Shown in pieces: positions 48,565-61,759 of a DNA stretch of 64,000 bases (its first letter is position 1; each line of letters opens with the position of its first letter). The notes under the pieces were generated by a model that saw nothing but the letters and a program-made list of their open reading frames with translations, did no database searches and had not been told where the DNA came from. A program made the position numbers and the translations under genes. Source of the DNA: Bolinopsis microptera (lineage: Eukaryota; Ctenophora; Tentaculata; Lobata; Bolinopsidae); the NCBI RefSeq assembly GCF_026151205.1, contig NC_087072.1, positions 21,046,103 to 21,110,102 of the forward strand, written 5' to 3'.

Positions 48565-51500
48565 TAAAGTACCTGTTTAGTTTTACCACTGCAAGTGTAC
48601 ATTCATTGTCTTCTTTTAGTGTCAAATAATAAAACAACTTTAATTTACCTTCAAAAATGAATACCGCGAACTTTGATTTCGGGGGAACAAAAAACTAAAA
48701 GTTACATTAACGCGAAGTTTTGTCCCTGAAGTGTGCTAACTCCTTACCAGTACCACCAACATTTCAATATAGAACGAGCAAAAACTAACTAACTAATCTA
48801 AAATAAATGATCCCTTAATAACAGACATGACGCCATCCTGACCTGCCCTCTAAATGCCCACATTTCTCGCCAAAAGTGTACACGTGCACATAATTGCTCA
48901 GCGCGTGCATTATGTTACGACACCTAATATGCACGTGCACTGTCTGACATCACCCTTTAAAGTTTAAGACACATGCTTCATCGACATCGAACAGCACCAA
49001 CAACCTTATACTACTTAAATAGCACTGTCGAAACTCTAACTTTTACAATCCTCTAGGTTTCAATAAATGTCATAAAAGTGGTAAAGATGATAATATAAAA
49101 ATGGCAACTAACCAAGCAAATCATAAATCATTAACAAACGTCAGTCTATATTAATTACTGATTAAAGCGTCCAGATACAAAGTACTCGGAATTCTGACCA
49201 AAAGTTCAAGAGAATTATTTATCACTACAAATTTAACTTTTCTACCCTCAAGTGTCAAGATTTAGCCAATGTCCAAGGATCAGCGCGGGTACGGAACAAG
49301 AGGTTACCAATTGGGTACTGAGTAAGCTTCTAGGTTTGATTAAGTGCAACGATCAGGCAAAATGTTCCCAATACAATAGTGGGGCGGTGCTGTGAAGAGG
49401 GACGAATATAAGGCTTAAGGTAGCAGCGCTGATCTTCAGTAACTGTAGTGTAATTATTAGAATCTCCCTATGTTGAACTATACTCGATACTGCTCAGCAC
49501 GTTACATACTACTTTTCTAAGGGCGGGCCAGGGCAGCTAGATCGTTAGCTTAAAACCTGCTACTTACAGCTGCAAGCTGTATCTCAGAGTAAGTGCGAGT
49601 GTGTTTATATATATCACTTAGGCCAGGGACAAGGTGGAGATAAGGTTAAAGAGCTGGTTGGGAGCATCATGACGCTTCACATCCTTCAAATTAGTTGTTA
49701 TATAGTAGCATTAAAAGTTTTGATAATAATACCGTCAATATTATTAAATATAACTAATAATTAGGGGGAGCCGTGATGGCTATTACACACTTACGTGCTG
49801 CAATATCACATTATTAGATAAACCCACTTCTGACTACCTTAGTTGACCGGACATTAAATGAACGGACATATTTATGGACGGACGTTAAAATGAACGCTTA
49901 AAGGCATTCAAAACCATCAAAAATCCAAATTTGTTCATCTTTTTTTTGCATTTTTAAGATTTTAGCAGATAATTTTTCATACAATGAGCAAGAAAGGCAG
50001 TCGTTCAGCAGTAAAAATATCTGTAGATCAGTGTCTATGATTATGAAAGTTGTGTAAAAACAACTGATACGAAATATGACCAGATTTGATGATCATATCA
50101 CAGGTCATCTACCTCAAATGAGTTATCGTGCATTAAATATTCAATGCTTAAAGCATCATACCAGTAATACCTGCTTTTTGAAGAAAAAAAATTTTATTTC
50201 ACCACCTCGGTCCTGCATTTCAGTGTAAACTTTTACAAGATGTGGAGATAAATAATAACTCCGAAGAAGTGAACGAGGAAGCCAGTCATCAAGAAATTAA
50301 TCATTGATCTTCATCTATGAGAATACATTATGTTTTGTAAATAATGTGAGAATAGAACTAGACGATCCAAAGATTACTGTCTAGTGTCCTGCCACGGGCT
50401 CTGGGAGTCTAGATATCAGGCCTTCATATTAAGCTGTCTAATAGACCGATATATCCTCAGATACCACCTAACTGGAGGGAAGGTGGCTGCTAGATAAGGG
50501 CTAGATAACTTCTGACAGACGACCCATGATCTGAGGTCTTATTGTCTAGATGGTGAGTAGTGTCAATGGTTAAAAACACACATTCTTAATTCTTATCTAA
50601 CTTTAACCAAGTATTTTACTGTTAACCTCTATGCTACCGAGTGAAGAATGGAAAAACATCAAACTCAAATTAATCTTTTTATTGGCAAAAACTTAAAATT
50701 GCAGTAAAATTAGACCGAAGGAACATGATGGGCGTATAAACAACAACATTTCATATCTAAAATAATGTCATTCGTTTCTCTTCCAGTCATTATTAGAACT
50801 AATTGCTGAAACATCTTTACAAACAGTCTACAAGGGTGCCGAGTGCTCTTTTGATGTTGCTCACTTAACAGTTAAAAAACTGTCAGTTACGTCAAGGGAA
50901 CCCATACCAAAGGATGAAACTTGTTGTCATAAAACTTAACCTTATTTCTATTATCGATTCGACAGAACTCAACCGTGTCAGAAACGTCGACTACAACAAA
51001 ACATCTATTAGAAGACCAGATAATCCCACATAACAAATAACATACTGGCCAGCTTTATCCTGATTGCTATCCCTGACGAGCGGAGACAATGTAACAACAC
51101 TTTTCATTAAATTCCGGACAGAGTTTTTAAGCTTTAAAGTAAAAAAAACAGAGTTTCCATACTGAAAAGATAACCGTGAAAGAAAAAGTTATGTCAAGAA
51201 ATGGGTCTAGAACACTAAGAAAGAACATGTCGAGTAATACGGGACTTGGTATACACTGAGCGCCAGGGTCCGGTTGGATTGCTAAGAGACCCCTGGGCCG
51301 GGACTGGACATACATCACGCGATAGGGGAACCAGGAATTCAATGGGACTTTACCCGGGCCCATTAGTTTCAATGGCACTGTCTTCATTTCCTCAACCCAA
51401 ATACCCTGAATCTTCCCACTTTACATTAAAGGTTACGGAACACTGAAAATGGAGGTGTAGCTTCCCTGACATTTGAGAAGTACTTACTAATGGCTTCAGA

Positions 51501-53395
51501 CTATCTCAAAAACGTGTTTGTACGAATAATAACGAGAGGTATTCTGAAAGGCGATTACTTTTCACGGCCCATTGAAAGTAAAAGGAGTCAATAGCAAGCT
51601 AGGGTAGTTAGACAAACCACTTAAAAGTGTAACAATCAGAGCCTCCTCAGACAGAAGACGAGGCAGGCTATAAATTAGGTAATGTGTAAGTGTTCTAAAG
51701 AGATGTAGATTAGAGGAACTGCACATATATAATATAGAGCTGAGCAAGCAGCCCCAGATTAGAGGTGTAGATAAGTGTGAGGAGGTGAGGGAGGCGAGGG
51801 ACAATGCTAAATGACCAGTAAGTGTACACCACCAACATCTTTTGCATAATTTGTAGAGCTCCCCCTTACTCCCTATTTTACAATGCAGATACACTGTTAG
51901 TTGCAGGACTAGAAACCAGTGCACAGTTTCTCTCCTTTCCAGGCTGCACACCTACGCACACACCACAGTGACACTGTGTGACACACTACGCAGTTCATAG
52001 TTCACACGATATAAGAGTGTAAATAAGGGAAAATACTGCATCTACAAGGTGCCACTGACTTTACACCACATACACAAAAACAGTTGATCCAGTGGTTAGA
52101 GTTTGCAGGTTGAGACCACATCTTTTTTCACTTAATGACTCAAACAACGATATAAAACTACTCTTCTAAGCTTCTAGTTGTTGTAATCGCCGTTTTTTAC
52201 AATAGAGCATGACTTGGTCTTTAGTCATCAGAAAATTAGTGAATGAGATTCAATAATGGGGGGCAGGTGTTTGCTGATTCTTTGCTGGCAGAAGAGCAAG
52301 ATATTGTGCAGACTCACTTCCAACAAAGATGATTTGCAATAACATCAAGGTGTATATTTAGTAAAATATGTATATTTAGTAAAAGGTGTATATTTAGTAA
52401 AAGTTTTAAAAATCAGGTTTCATTCAGCAAGCTGCTTGAGTAAAGTTACTGGATATTAAGTGAGTTGCGAACTGCAGAGTAAGTCACCAAACAATACCGA
52501 GAGGGATGCCCCGCGGAGTTCAAGATCCTTCGTTTGAACACGTGGACCAGAATCGTACAGCAAATAACCTGGAAACGCAAACTTAAAGTTAAACAATCAA
52601 TTAGACCCCGATAGTAATACACGGAGTACTCTTCCACCAAGGATGAAACAATTTCCAGCGGACCCAAATGATTTTAATCATAGCTTTTAAAAGATTCGAA
52701 TTGGTATTACACCAGACCGAGATAATATTAAGTGCTTCATCCTACTATTTACAATATCAAACAAGGAAATCACATGTCAGAGATAGGACATTTGGGAGCC
52801 TAGGCTCACGGGAGTTGTTTTCTAAGAATCCGGTAAATGTTATAATACGATAGTAGGGGTTAAGGGGTAGCCAGGAAACATCCAGAATGTTACAGGTATA
52901 TTAACACCTAGCTACTGGTAACAATCACTACAACTATTAGTGGATCCATAACAAGATGACGTCAGACCATCCTGTGAGACACAACTAGAAGTAACACTAA
53001 CTAAGAAACAGACCCATTACACTACAACTAATAATAAACCTAGAAAACCCAAACTACTGGTTCAGTGAACCGTAAACTAAAAACACCCTCATTGAGCCAG
53101 CAGTGCAACTAAAATAAACTTTGTTTATGTAATTGTAAATAGTCCAGCTCTACTTAAAACTCAACGTGGAAGCTTGGCTATTGTCTGTAACCTCTTTGTG
53201 ACCTCATCACAGTAACGTGCTAACTCCATTGTGTGGCCCGCCCTAGCTACCACTGTTAAAAAGGAGCCTAATTGAATATTAGGGGTGCATTTAACTGTTT
53301 TAACAGGAGCTCACGATCTGAACTGTAAACAGATGTACAGCTCTAGCTAACAACTTGTACGTGTTACCGTAGTTAACAAGACGTGGTGTTACCTG
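48565..53395. other. Intergenic or far-upstream sequence, no gene seen
   Basis: AT-rich unique sequence with a relic of the ATTTGAACGGAC MITE family near 49.87 kb and the short 52.3-kb repeat. Open frames show no recognisable domain. Confidence 0.45.
52340..52400. repeat. 16- to 18-bp repeat GTGTATATTTAGTAAAA
   Basis: Three copies in otherwise unremarkable sequence. Confidence 0.8.
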
Positions 53396-53398
53396 TAC

Positions 53399-53452
53399 AG
53401 TTAACAACACAGTTAACAACACAGTTAACAACACAGTTAACAACACAGAACT
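53399..53452. repeat. 12-bp satellite GTTAACAACACA, short left part
   Basis: About four and a half copies, separated from the main array by the LINE insertion. Confidence 0.9.
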
Positions 53453-53630
53453 TAATTTACTTTACTTTAGGTTACTTTAGGTAGGTTCGGCAGGGATCGC
53501 TTCTGGACAACAGTATCAAGTACGTCCTCCGATCACTCCTGGTTTAGATCTTTTTGTAAAGTCCATTCCAGAAGAGAATTATTTGTGATGGCGGTATACC
53601 CTTTTGTGGGCGGGGTATCCGGGAAGCCTT

Positions 53631-54074
53631 TCAGGAATTTAGCAAGGGAGGATTTGAAAGTTTCCAAGACTTGGATTGTGTTAACTTCCTTGGGGAGCAG
53701 GTTCCATTACATAGTTTGGCTGCTTTTACTCCAAAAGAGTTTTCATAATGGGTCGAGATTGAGCATTGTGCCTTTTTGTTAAATGCAGGCACAGTGGCCT
53801 TTACACCGTGCCGGGAGTTTTCCTTGAACTGCATTTTGATGTCGTTCGGAGCTAGTCCATTCATCATCTTCCATGTATGGATTATGATGTATCGTTCTCT
53901 GCGTCTCTGTAATGAGAGAAGATTCAGGTTCTGCAGGCGTTCCCAGTAATCAAGGTTCTGGCAGCCACTGATTCGACGAGTGTAGTGTCGTTGGATGCTT
54001 TCAATAGCTTCTATATCGCTGATCTTGTCAGGGTTCCACACCGGGCAGCAGTATTCGAGTTTGCTTCTCACCAT
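53631..54074 (-). pseudogene. LINE reverse-transcriptase C-terminal fragment (jockey/CR1-like)
   Basis: The reading frame of 147 residues starts MVRSKLEYCCPVWNPDKISD and contains IQRHYTRRISGCQNLDYWER, then LNLLSLQRRRERYIIIHTWK and MNGLAPNDI. This is the characteristic C-terminal tail of non-LTR retrotransposon ORF2 proteins. The catalytic reverse-transcriptase core is missing. Upstream the frame appears shifted near 54080, where the expected LYKT is in another frame. The surrounding element (about 53455-54187) ends on its 3' side with short repeats of the CCTAAAGTAA kind. It is a dead, 5'-truncated insertion. Confidence 0.85.
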
Positions 54075-54187
54075 GGCCTGGTTTTGTAGAGTGTGAGCAT
54101 GAGGAAGCGTGACCTATCTCTGAATACGCTAAGGACCCTGAATACGCTAAGGACGTCATCGTCCTTGCTGTTTTAGCCATCTGCTGT

Positions 54188-54491
54188 ATTAACAACACAG
54201 TTAACAACACAGTTAACAACACAGTTAACAACACAGCTAACAACACAGTTAACAACACAGTTAACAACACAGTTAACAACACAGTTAACAACACAGTTAA
54301 CAACACAGTTAACAACACAGCTAACAACACAGTTAACAACACAGTTAACAACACAGTTAACAACACAGTTAACAACACAGTTAACAACACAGTTAACAAC
54401 ACAGTTAACAACACAGTTAAAAACACAGTTAACAACACAGTTAACAACACAGTTAACAACACAGTTAACAACACAGTTAACAACACAGGTA
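54188..54491. repeat. 12-bp satellite GTTAACAACACA, main array
   Basis: About twenty-five copies with only a few single-base variants (GCTAAC, GTTAAA). The poly-LLTV open frame on the minus strand is a repeat artefact. Confidence 0.95.
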
Positions 54492-54723
54492 ACAACAATA
54501 AACAGTCATATAATTATAACCAGTATAATATGTGGTGTTTAATGGGCTCACATTTGTAATTAACGTTGTTTAGACTGAGAAGGGGGTCGGGAATGGTTTT
54601 GAAACACGAGGCAAGCAAAGTTAACTGGGTTAAAATGATCAAATGTTGGAGTAGTTCGTTGTCTATGTGTCTTATGATGAAATACTGATAATTGGAAAAT
54701 ACCCGGATGAAAGAGACAAAACG

Positions 54724-55057
54724 TTATAATACCTTCCGGGAATTATATCCACTAAAACTCGGGGACACCGAGGGCTGATAATTTGCTCATTTTTCCCGCA
54801 AGAGAAGCGAGGGTATTATCAGCCCAGACTCAGACTGGCTGGCGGCAAGTTTCAAAACAAATAACACTGGCGTTCTATATATTAGACACTATATTGTATG
54901 ATGCGCACGTATCGGATTACACCCCTTCTGCAATCGGAACCGGAACGTATTATAAAATATAATACCTCCGCAACTTCGTGCCCGCAAATTCCCTCCAGCA
55001 AGCTGTCGGGAATTATAGCGCGCAGCACTCAGTGGCGGAGGTATTATAGTATTATAA
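54724..55057. mobile_element. 333-bp MITE, copy 2
   Basis: Second copy of the 3.5-kb element in the same orientation. The central 90 bp differ by only a few bases. The right end reads GGCGGAGGTATTATAGTATT. No coding potential. Confidence 0.75.
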
Positions 55058-55097
55058 TACTTTCAACACCATTATATAACAAATAATTTGAGCCTGA

Positions 55098-55144
55098 AGA
55101 TGGCGTTGACGCCACTTGACGCCACTTGACGCCACTTGACGCCG
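55098..55144. repeat. 11-bp repeat GACGCCACTTG
   Basis: Four copies directly after MITE copy 2. Confidence 0.9.
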
Positions 55145-55324
55145 AACATTTGCCTACATTCCTGAAATCTATATTTGTTATCTCATGATAATCGGTACTA
55201 GTCCCAGGCCACTGATTAGTGACTAATGTGGACTTGTAACCCTTGACTTATCTCATCAGACAAATAACTTTTGTAATTAAGATTCAGTAACTAAGCACTA
55301 AGCAGTGACCCTGATAGTGGCTAA

Positions 55325-55750
55325 CTTAACCACGGTAACGGTGCGCAGCTCCCTTCACCATGGTAACGGTGCGTAGCTCACTTTACCAGTTACCACGGTA
55401 ACGGTGCGCAGCTCACTTCACCACGGTAACAGTGTGCAGCTCACTTCACCACGGTAACAGTGTGCAGCTCACTTCACCACGGTAACAGTGCGCAGCTCAC
55501 TTCACCACGGTAACAGTGCGCAACTCACTTAACCACGGTAACGGTGCGCAACTCACTTCACCACGGTAACAGTGCGTAGCTCACTTCACCACGGCAACAG
55601 TGCGCAGCTCACTTCATCACGGTAACAGTGCGCAGCTCACTTAACCACGGTAACAGTGTGCAGCTCACTTCACCACGGTAACGGTGCGCAGCTCACTTCA
55701 CCACGGTAACAGTGCGCAGCTCACTTCACCACGGTAACGGTGCGCAGTTT
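55325..55750. repeat. 28-bp minisatellite (CACGGTAACAGTGCGCAGCT core)
   Basis: About fifteen tandem copies of a 28-bp unit with scattered A/G and C/T variants. Starts about 270 bp right of MITE copy 2. Confidence 0.95.
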
Positions 55751-55754
55751 ACGT

Positions 55755-57783
<2,029 letters not shown>

Positions 57784-57965
57784 GGGTAAGGAGGGGTACT
57801 ACTGTGACGAGAATTGGGTCACTTGGCGTACCATGGTCATCTGATCACGACCAGGGTCATCTGATCACGACCAGGATCCTCACGGATATCCCATCTGAGG
57901 AAGCCAATGACCCTTCAACCTGGTTACAAAACGAAGACAAGATGTCCTGGAAGGGTGATCCAGTT

Positions 57966-58299
57966 GGTACCGCGACAATTGACCCCCTATGTAATTACAC
58001 TGGGGTCAATTGTTGCGAAATCTAAGACTTAGTACGACAATTGACCCCCCGACAATTGACCCCCGACAATTGACCCCCATGTAATTTCACTGGGGTCAAT
58101 TGATCGGGTCAGGGTCAGGGTCAGGGTCAGGGTCAGGGTCAGGGTCAGGGTCAGGGTCAGGGTCAGGGTCAGGGTCAGGGTCAGGGTCAGGGTCAGGGTC
58201 AGGGTCAGGGTCAGGGTCAGGGTCAGGGTCAGGGTCAGGGTCAGGGTCAGGGTCAGGGTCAGGGTCAGGGTCAGGGTCAGGGTCAGTTGTCGCCCACCC
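57966..58299. mobile_element. Mutator-like MITE, copy 2 (9-bp duplication)
   Basis: Same ends and same first 100 bp as the copy at 26.1 kb, flanked by GATCCAGTT (57957-57965) and GACCCAGTT (58300-58308). The right half has been replaced by about 30 copies of the hexamer GGGTCA. Confidence 0.75.
58107..58287. repeat. (GGGTCA)n hexamer array inside MITE copy 2
   Basis: About thirty perfect hexamers. The unit is contained in the element's own GGGGTCAATTG motif, so the array probably grew from it. Confidence 0.95.
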
Positions 58300-58309
58300 G
58301 ACCCAGTTA

Positions 58310-59060
58310 CCAGATGGGTGACCTATGTCCACAGAAGGATTGCTACCTTAAAGTAGTACATCTTATGGATCAGAAGTTAGAACGGTTCTGATAACAAGAC
58401 AGAGATAAAGGCAGTATGTATTTTGATATTTCCACTAGGCAATCAGCAAATCGGTCAACTATAAGTTTGACAAGGCTTTCAGACAGCCAGATAGGCAGGC
58501 AATCAACGAGATGAAGATTGGTGATGGCCGCCCACTTCCAAATTACTAAAATTAGAATTTAGAGTAACAGCCACTAATCATGAAATGATCATCACCGTCA
58601 TCATTACCGGCTCATTAGTCGATCTACAATATTATTTAGTACCAAAACTTAGTTAGTTTGTAAGTAAAGTTACTAAAACTACCATATTTTTATGGACAGA
58701 ATCAAAGAAAAATAATATAAGAAATGGATCAGTTAGCTGATCGTAATAATATTTGGCCCGGTGATCATGTGAATTCTTGTTGTGCTGGTTGGATCCTCTT
58801 AGTGGATTTCTCTTTATCTGGTTCAAATGTGTGGAAAACTTATTAATGGGGTTTTAAACACCAAAAGATGTATCAAATTTAAATATCTTAGGCTTCCCTC
58901 CAATTAAAATATATTGTTGGGGCGGCGAGGAGCACCTAAAGGAACGATACCCAGACGGCATCGTGTCCCGAAAACTATACTAACTGTGTAACTGTGTCTA
59001 TTTTAGAAGTTCTCCTTACCCTACCATGGCAGCAGGGCCCCAAAATGGCCCATCAGTCTT
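58310..59060. other. Intergenic, no feature seen
   Basis: Unique sequence between MITE copy 2 and the hAT-like element. Confidence 0.45.
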
Positions 59061-59062
59061 GA

Positions 59063-60320
59063 CTAGGGTTTGCAACCGATATTATCGGCGATAATTTGTG
59101 AAAAATTCATTATCGGTTATCGGCGATTATTTCTAACCGATAAACCAATAATATCAAACATTTTTCTTCACAAATTATTTCCAAAAGGTTCGAAATTCCG
59201 TAAAATCATCGATCAAATTTAGCGTTATTGGACCTCTACAGCTAACTAGCTAATTTTCACCGCCCACTTTCACTCTTGATATAGTGAGGGGCCATCTACT
59301 TAGGACGTCCGCCGCCAAAATCGCAGATTTTCAGACCACCTGCACCCCCTCCCCCTGTCCGGGTGTGTCCCAATTTTCAAAACCACCCCCGGCCCCCCCC
59401 CCCCACTCCCCCTGACGTCCGGATTTCCAGCTACTTTTAAGAGTACAAATAAAACCAACTCAAATTCATTGTTAATAAAAATGTGTAGTTACTTAAAATA
59501 GACAATAATATATTTAGTGTCGAACAAGTTTAGCACAGTTACATTTAAGTACATTTAAGTGCTCGTTCAAAATACAGGGTCCAGGGATCTAAACTTACAA
59601 AGTAATTAGTGTCAAAGAGTTGAAATAAATGGGACTTTTTCGTTAATTCTGCCTAAATTTCCGCATGTCCGGATTTTCAGAAACCACCCCTCCCCTTTCC
59701 GAATTTGTCCGAAATTCCAAAAACACCCCCCCCCCCCCCTCCTTATTTGCCAGACGTCCTAAGTAGATGGCCCCTAAACTGTTAGCATGGATATTTATTA
59801 TTTAACCGAATTTGCTACTTTAATCAGTGTCATCCTCTCATTGTTAAATCAAAATATGTAAAGTTATTTTAATTTCATTGTCATGTCTTAATCTTATTGC
59901 TTATTTGTCCAGCAATTGATGATTAATTATTTTAACAGCATAAGTTTCCCAATGGACAATTCCCATAGAGTAAAATTATATTTCGCCAATAAGACTTCTA
60001 TGTAAAGTTACTTGTTTTTCTTTGAACATCTGTAAATCGTAATTTTCACGCACTTGAATTGATATTATTAAATTGCTTTCTAAATAAATTTACGATGCCG
60101 TTGTGGAATTTCAAATTACGAGTTTAGAATTCGTGTAACAGTAACTCAGGACTTCCGTAATCCTCATTCACAAAGGTGACGAAGGTGTAATTGATTATGT
60201 CAGTCATGAAAATCAACAAAAACTTAGCTCATTGTTATGACAAAATTTTATCGCCGATAATTTAAAAATTGTTACCGGTTATCGGCGATCAAATTATTGG
60301 ACCGATAATGCAAACCCTAG
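59063..60320. mobile_element. hAT-like terminal-inverted-repeat element
   Basis: The ends are inverted: left CTAGGGTTTGCAACCGATAT followed by repeated TTATCGGCGATAA, right TTATCGGCGATC...TGCAAACCCTAG. The GATAATATCGG-rich ends and CAGGG-like start resemble hAT elements. A candidate 8- to 9-bp duplication (AGTCTTGAC) lies at 59055 and 60333, but the right copy is 12 bp beyond the terminus because a palindrome intervenes. There is no transposase. A second, partial end of the same family lies at about 61700-61745. The class is inferred from the ends only. Confidence 0.6.
59287..59775. mobile_element. Nested 489-bp element with 23-bp perfect inverted ends
   Basis: AGGGGCCATCTACTTAGGAC(GTC) at 59287-59309 is repeated inverted at 59753-59775. 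Inside are two related blocks of GTCCG...CCACCCCC sequence. It sits wholly within the hAT-like element, so it is the later insertion. No clear duplication was found and no coding sequence is present. Confidence 0.7.
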
Positions 60321-60347
60321 TATCATGTCAAGAGTCTTGACATGATA
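60321..60347. repeat. Perfect 13-bp palindrome at the edge of the hAT-like element
   Basis: TATCATGTCAAGA is followed after one base by its inverse, giving a strong hairpin adjoining CCCTAG. Confidence 0.8.
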
Positions 60348-60904
60348 CTGATCCAGGCTTCTTCAGGATATTAGACTCAGTGGCGAAAGTAACTGACCGT
60401 TGTAAAAGGCAATGCTGTTGTAAGAGAATACAGGAAATACCTCGTACTAGTAGAAACAAATAAAGCGTATTTGCTAGTGTGTACAGGAGGTTGGATCTAT
60501 TGGCGTGTACCAGGTACCAGGTACACAATTCAGCTAAATCCCTGCCATCTCTTAACACGTGTTAACCTCCTACAAGCATATTGTCAACTCATAATCATAC
60601 AATAATTGTAGAGCATATAATTTCATTTCTTAATTTTAATTCTAATATTTCATGTTTTATTCCCGGACGGCTTCAAATAAACTCATACTAATTTCACAAA
60701 GCATTGCTTACAATTTTCAACACTTCAAGTTCACACCTATTAGTAATACCTCCCTCGCGAATTCATTCTCAGAAACCTTAAGACTAAGTAACTACCTTCA
60801 CCTTTCACCGTCTGGCGTCCTAACACTATCTTAACATCAGCCAATCACAATTAAGAAACACGTCTCACATGACACATTGACACTACTTTCACCTCCATAG
60901 CCGT

Positions 60905-61651
60905 CCGTGGCTAAGATTGTAAGAAAAGTCTGGTAGTGATGTGACGACTGGAATGGCGGAATGCAGTATTTGCAGCAAATAAGTTATTGAACACAAAAAA
61001 GTTCAACAACCTCTCACCGTTTTCATTCCTCCCACCAACGCCGTACCTTCCTAAGTTCTTATGAAGGCCACTGTTGTAGTCTTGATCTGACCGTTTACCA
61101 AGTTTTGCATTAAAATCGCCTAGTATTCAGAGTTCATAACGTGCGGGTACATCCACTGCTACTTGAAGTTCACGGTAAAACTTGTCTGTAGCTGCTGGGT
61201 TTGAAAATGTTTTTGGATTGGTTGGGCTGTAACGGTTAACGATGCGCAATTTACAAGGGGGTTTGCAAGCAGATTTTGAAGGAACAAAAAAGTCCATGTA
61301 AACAACACGATCGCTAATCTGATGAAATGAACGGAAGTAATGATTAACACGAGTATTGATAAGAAACCCCAGTCCACCATGGTAACCATCCTTCTGGTCA
61401 AACAAAAGAAGGCGATGATTTCCCGGAAGTCTCAAATCTGAAAACTGACGTACTTTAGTCTCTTGTAATCCAATAACGTCTAAATCATATCTGTCACAGT
61501 CCTGTGCAAGCAGATGTTGCTTGTCTGTTTTTGTCAAACCTCGAACATTCCATGTAGCAAAGCCGAGTAGAGCAATGGTGACAAGGAGCGTAGTGACCTC
61601 TCCAACAGTGATCTTCCACGTAGCAGTATATTTTCTGGTTATAGTAACCAT
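60905..61651 (-). pseudogene. RTE-type LINE endonuclease fragment with in-frame stop
   Basis: The frame carries an endonuclease/exonuclease/phosphatase fold: FATWNVRGLTKTDKQHLL, then DVIGLQETKV, GGLGFLINTRVNHYFR and RIVNRYSPTNPK. A TGA at about 61125-61127 interrupts the frame, which then continues with ILGDFNAKLGKRSDQDYNSG and GGRNENGERLLNFF. It dissolves at about 60905 where the SPDG/NQID end is expected. GDFNAK and NENGERLL point to the RTE clade. The reverse transcriptase is absent. This is a truncated, inactive copy. Confidence 0.85.
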
Positions 61652-61759
61652 GTGTGTCCATCACGACATCACGCCATGCTAATCACATGATCTACTTAAA
61701 TTAAAATCGTTATCGTCGATAATTTCAAAATTGTTATCGGTTTTTTTAAGTATACCGTT

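Noticed and set aside
51127-51387. Minus-strand ORF with DPFLDITF considered as a half-C2 exon
   Set aside because: No hydrophobic first strand precedes it at the right distance and no donor follows the motif.
54028-54498. A 156-residue poly-LLTV frame that could suggest a membrane protein
   Set aside because: It is the 12-bp GTTAACAACACA satellite read on the minus strand.
55325-55750. CRISPR-like array, because of regular 28-bp repeats
   Set aside because: The units are directly tandem with no unique spacers, and the genome is animal.
58107-58287. (GGGTCA)n considered as an internal telomere-like tract
   Set aside because: The unit is not TTAGGG and arises from the MITE's own motif, so no telomeric origin is supported.
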